7,151 nt of DNA. Origin: JBFGJY01 sp041576975 (GTDB lineage: Bacteria; Pseudomonadota; Gammaproteobacteria; UBA4575). Positions 6,344-7,151 of the stretch are shown here, in pieces. The notes beneath the pieces are model-generated. The model did no database searches and was not told where the DNA came from. It saw only the letters and a list, made by a program, of their open reading frames with translations. The translations under genes and the position numbers were made by a program. The first letter of the stretch is position 1, and each line of letters starts with the position of its first letter. Where the stretch lies: positions 1 to 7,151 of the forward strand of contig JBFGJY010000093.1 of assembly GCA_041576975.1 (NCBI GenBank), in the 5' to 3' direction.

Positions 6344-6868
6344 ATGAACAAAATTTATTTCTTTGTATTAATTTTTGGGATATTAATTTCGCCTATTGCC
6401 AATTCTGAAGAACCTAAATACGAATCACAAGCCGCACCTGAAGTTCTTAAACACTTTACTGTGTTAGAAGGCGAATGGGTAGGGAAACACACCAACCATG
6501 CAGGTGAAGAAGAACACCTCAACCTTATTTATCGAACTATTTCGGGCGGTACAGCCGTTGAGGAAAGAATATTTGCAGACAGCCCCAAAGAAATGATTAC
6601 GGTTTATCATGGTAATGGAGATAACGGAATATTGCTGACACATTATTGCATGCTTGGAAATCAACCTCGCTTACAATTAGAAAATACAAACGGAAAAACA
6701 ATTGACTTTCAATTTGTTGATGGAGTCGGAATTGATCGCGGCAAAACAGGACATATGGGTGGCATGAAAATGACCATTCTTGACGAAAATACCATTCAAC
6801 AAGAATGGGCCTACTACGAAGATGGCGAAGTTAAAAGCATAAGTAAATTTACATTCGCAAGAAAGTAA
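6344..6868 (+). CDS. Secreted hypothetical protein, predicted beta-rich
   Basis: This 174-residue protein has a typical Sec signal peptide: a Lys at position 3, a hydrophobic core at 4-17 and a likely cleavage after about residue 20 (IAN/SEE). The mature part resembles a recurring family of uncharacterised small proteins that open with a lipocalin-like LEGEW block (41-45). Their central signature is seen here as MITVYHGNGD (84-93), LLTHYC (97-102) and GNQPRL (105-110). HMGGMKMTILDENTIQQEW follows at 137-155. Alternating hydrophobic and polar residues suggest a beta barrel, as in DUF1579/nitrobindin-like folds, but ligand and role are unknown. No lipobox cysteine is seen. The ATG at 6344 is fixed by AGGAG and the signal peptide; an open frame from 6284 would overlap the previous gene and bury the signal. 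It probably shares a transcript with the DUF1761 gene. Confidence 0.85.
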   Translation: MNKIYFFVLIFGILISPIANSEEPKYESQAAPEVLKHFTVLEGEWVGKHTNHAGEEEHLNLIYRTISGGTAVEERIFADSPKEMITVYHGNGDNGILLTHYCMLGNQPRLQLENTNGKTIDFQFVDGVGIDRGKTGHMGGMKMTILDENTIQQEWAYYEDGEVKSISKFTFARK

Positions 6869-7027
6869 ACATTATCAATTCATTATTGCTAGACAAACTA
6901 CAATATAGACTTTTAGCCCAATGACCGCATTAGGTCGCATACAGAAAATCATAATATTGATGGATTAATGGCGTGTACCCAAGAGATTACAAAATTCATC
7001 CCTCGGGTGCTGTTCCGAACGCAACCT

Positions 7028-7048
7028 GACTCCTCCATCCGAGGAGTC
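7028..7048. repeat. Perfect 8-bp stem-loop
   Basis: GACTCCTC (7028-7035) and GAGGAGTC (7041-7048) form a perfect 8-bp inverted repeat around the loop CATCC. No T-run follows on either strand, so it is not a standard intrinsic terminator. CCTCGG at 7001-7006 is also complementary to CCGAGG at 7039-7044, giving an alternative longer-range pairing. Confidence 0.5.
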
Positions 7049-7080
7049 GCATTTCTACCTTACAGGCCGTTGGGACGTTG

Positions 7081-7118
7081 TCACAATGTTCAAAATTCCT
7101 CCAGCAATTTTGTTGTGA
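7081..7118. repeat. Two-part 13-bp stem-loop with a 4-base bulge
   Basis: CAAAATT (7091-7097) pairs with AATTTTG (7106-7112) around an 8-base loop. Immediately outside, TCACAA (7081-7086) pairs with TTGTGA (7113-7118). TGTT (7087-7090) is left as a one-sided bulge. No U-tract follows on either strand. The structure is long enough to be unlikely by chance and may be part of a repeat element or RNA. Confidence 0.5.
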
Positions 7119-7151
7119 GTTCGAAAATTTCACACATGCCAAATAAAAAAG

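Larger units (their letters stand above)
6869..7151. other. Right-edge region without an assignable gene
   Basis: I see no recognisable product, tRNA or poly-U terminator here. From about 6990 the base composition becomes visibly richer in G and C than the rest of the window. One minus-strand frame is open from the edge (7151) to a TGA at 6998-6996, 51 codons. One plus-strand frame is open from 6917 to the edge, with an ATG at 6968. Neither has a recognised motif or good ribosome site, and they overlap, so at most one can be real. An edge-truncated gene, a repeat element or a structured RNA are all possible. Confidence 0.4.

Noticed and set aside
6464..6664. Minus-strand open frame within the secreted-protein gene
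   Set aside because: The plus-strand gene has a signal peptide, strong ribosome site and conserved motifs; the antisense frame has none.
7028..7048. Intrinsic transcription terminator
   Set aside because: The stem is strong, but no T-run follows it on either strand and it lies 160 bp beyond the nearest stop codon.

Overview
The window comes from an AT-rich bacterial chromosome. The MsrP/MsrQ pair, the tRNA-Arg with an encoded CCA end, and the family variants seen here fit a low-GC gammaproteobacterium. I cannot place it more precisely from the sequence alone.

Layout from left to right. Bases 1-93 are non-coding flank of a minus-strand tRNA-Arg(TCG) at 94-170 and carry 8-bp direct repeats that could belong to an integration site. 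A small, poorly recognisable plus-strand ORF (226-702) begins just behind the tRNA promoter. It ends exactly where the next gene, on the other strand, ends. Bases 703-5702 hold five tightly packed minus-strand genes. In transcription order they are msrP (Tat-exported molybdopterin methionine-sulfoxide reductase), msrQ (haem membrane partner), an FGGY-family glycerol-kinase-like protein, a cytoplasmic glycerophosphodiester phosphodiesterase and a short GlpD-like FAD dehydrogenase. A 213-bp divergent intergenic region (5703-5915) separates this block from two plus-strand genes: a four-helix DUF1761-type membrane protein (5916-6302) and a secreted beta-rich protein of unknown function (6344-6868). 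The last 283 bases hold no gene I can name, but they contain two clear stem-loops and frames open to the window edge on both strands.

How the genes fit together. MsrQ takes electrons from the quinone pool and passes them to MsrP, which repairs oxidised methionines in periplasmic proteins. The next three genes look like a compact glycerol-phosphate module. The phosphodiesterase would release glycerol 3-phosphate from deacylated phospholipids, the kinase would phosphorylate glycerol or a similar polyol, and the dehydrogenase would oxidise glycerol 3-phosphate to dihydroxyacetone phosphate. No transporter or regulator accompanies them. Two features set this module apart from textbook Glp proteins: the kinase has changes at two of the five usual glycerol-contact positions, and the dehydrogenase lacks the C-terminal domain of standard GlpD.

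No phage, CRISPR or toxin-antitoxin genes are visible. The window is mostly ordinary metabolism. The points of interest are the variant Glp-like module, the tRNA-flanking repeats, a possible RNA switch before the secreted protein, and the structured right edge.
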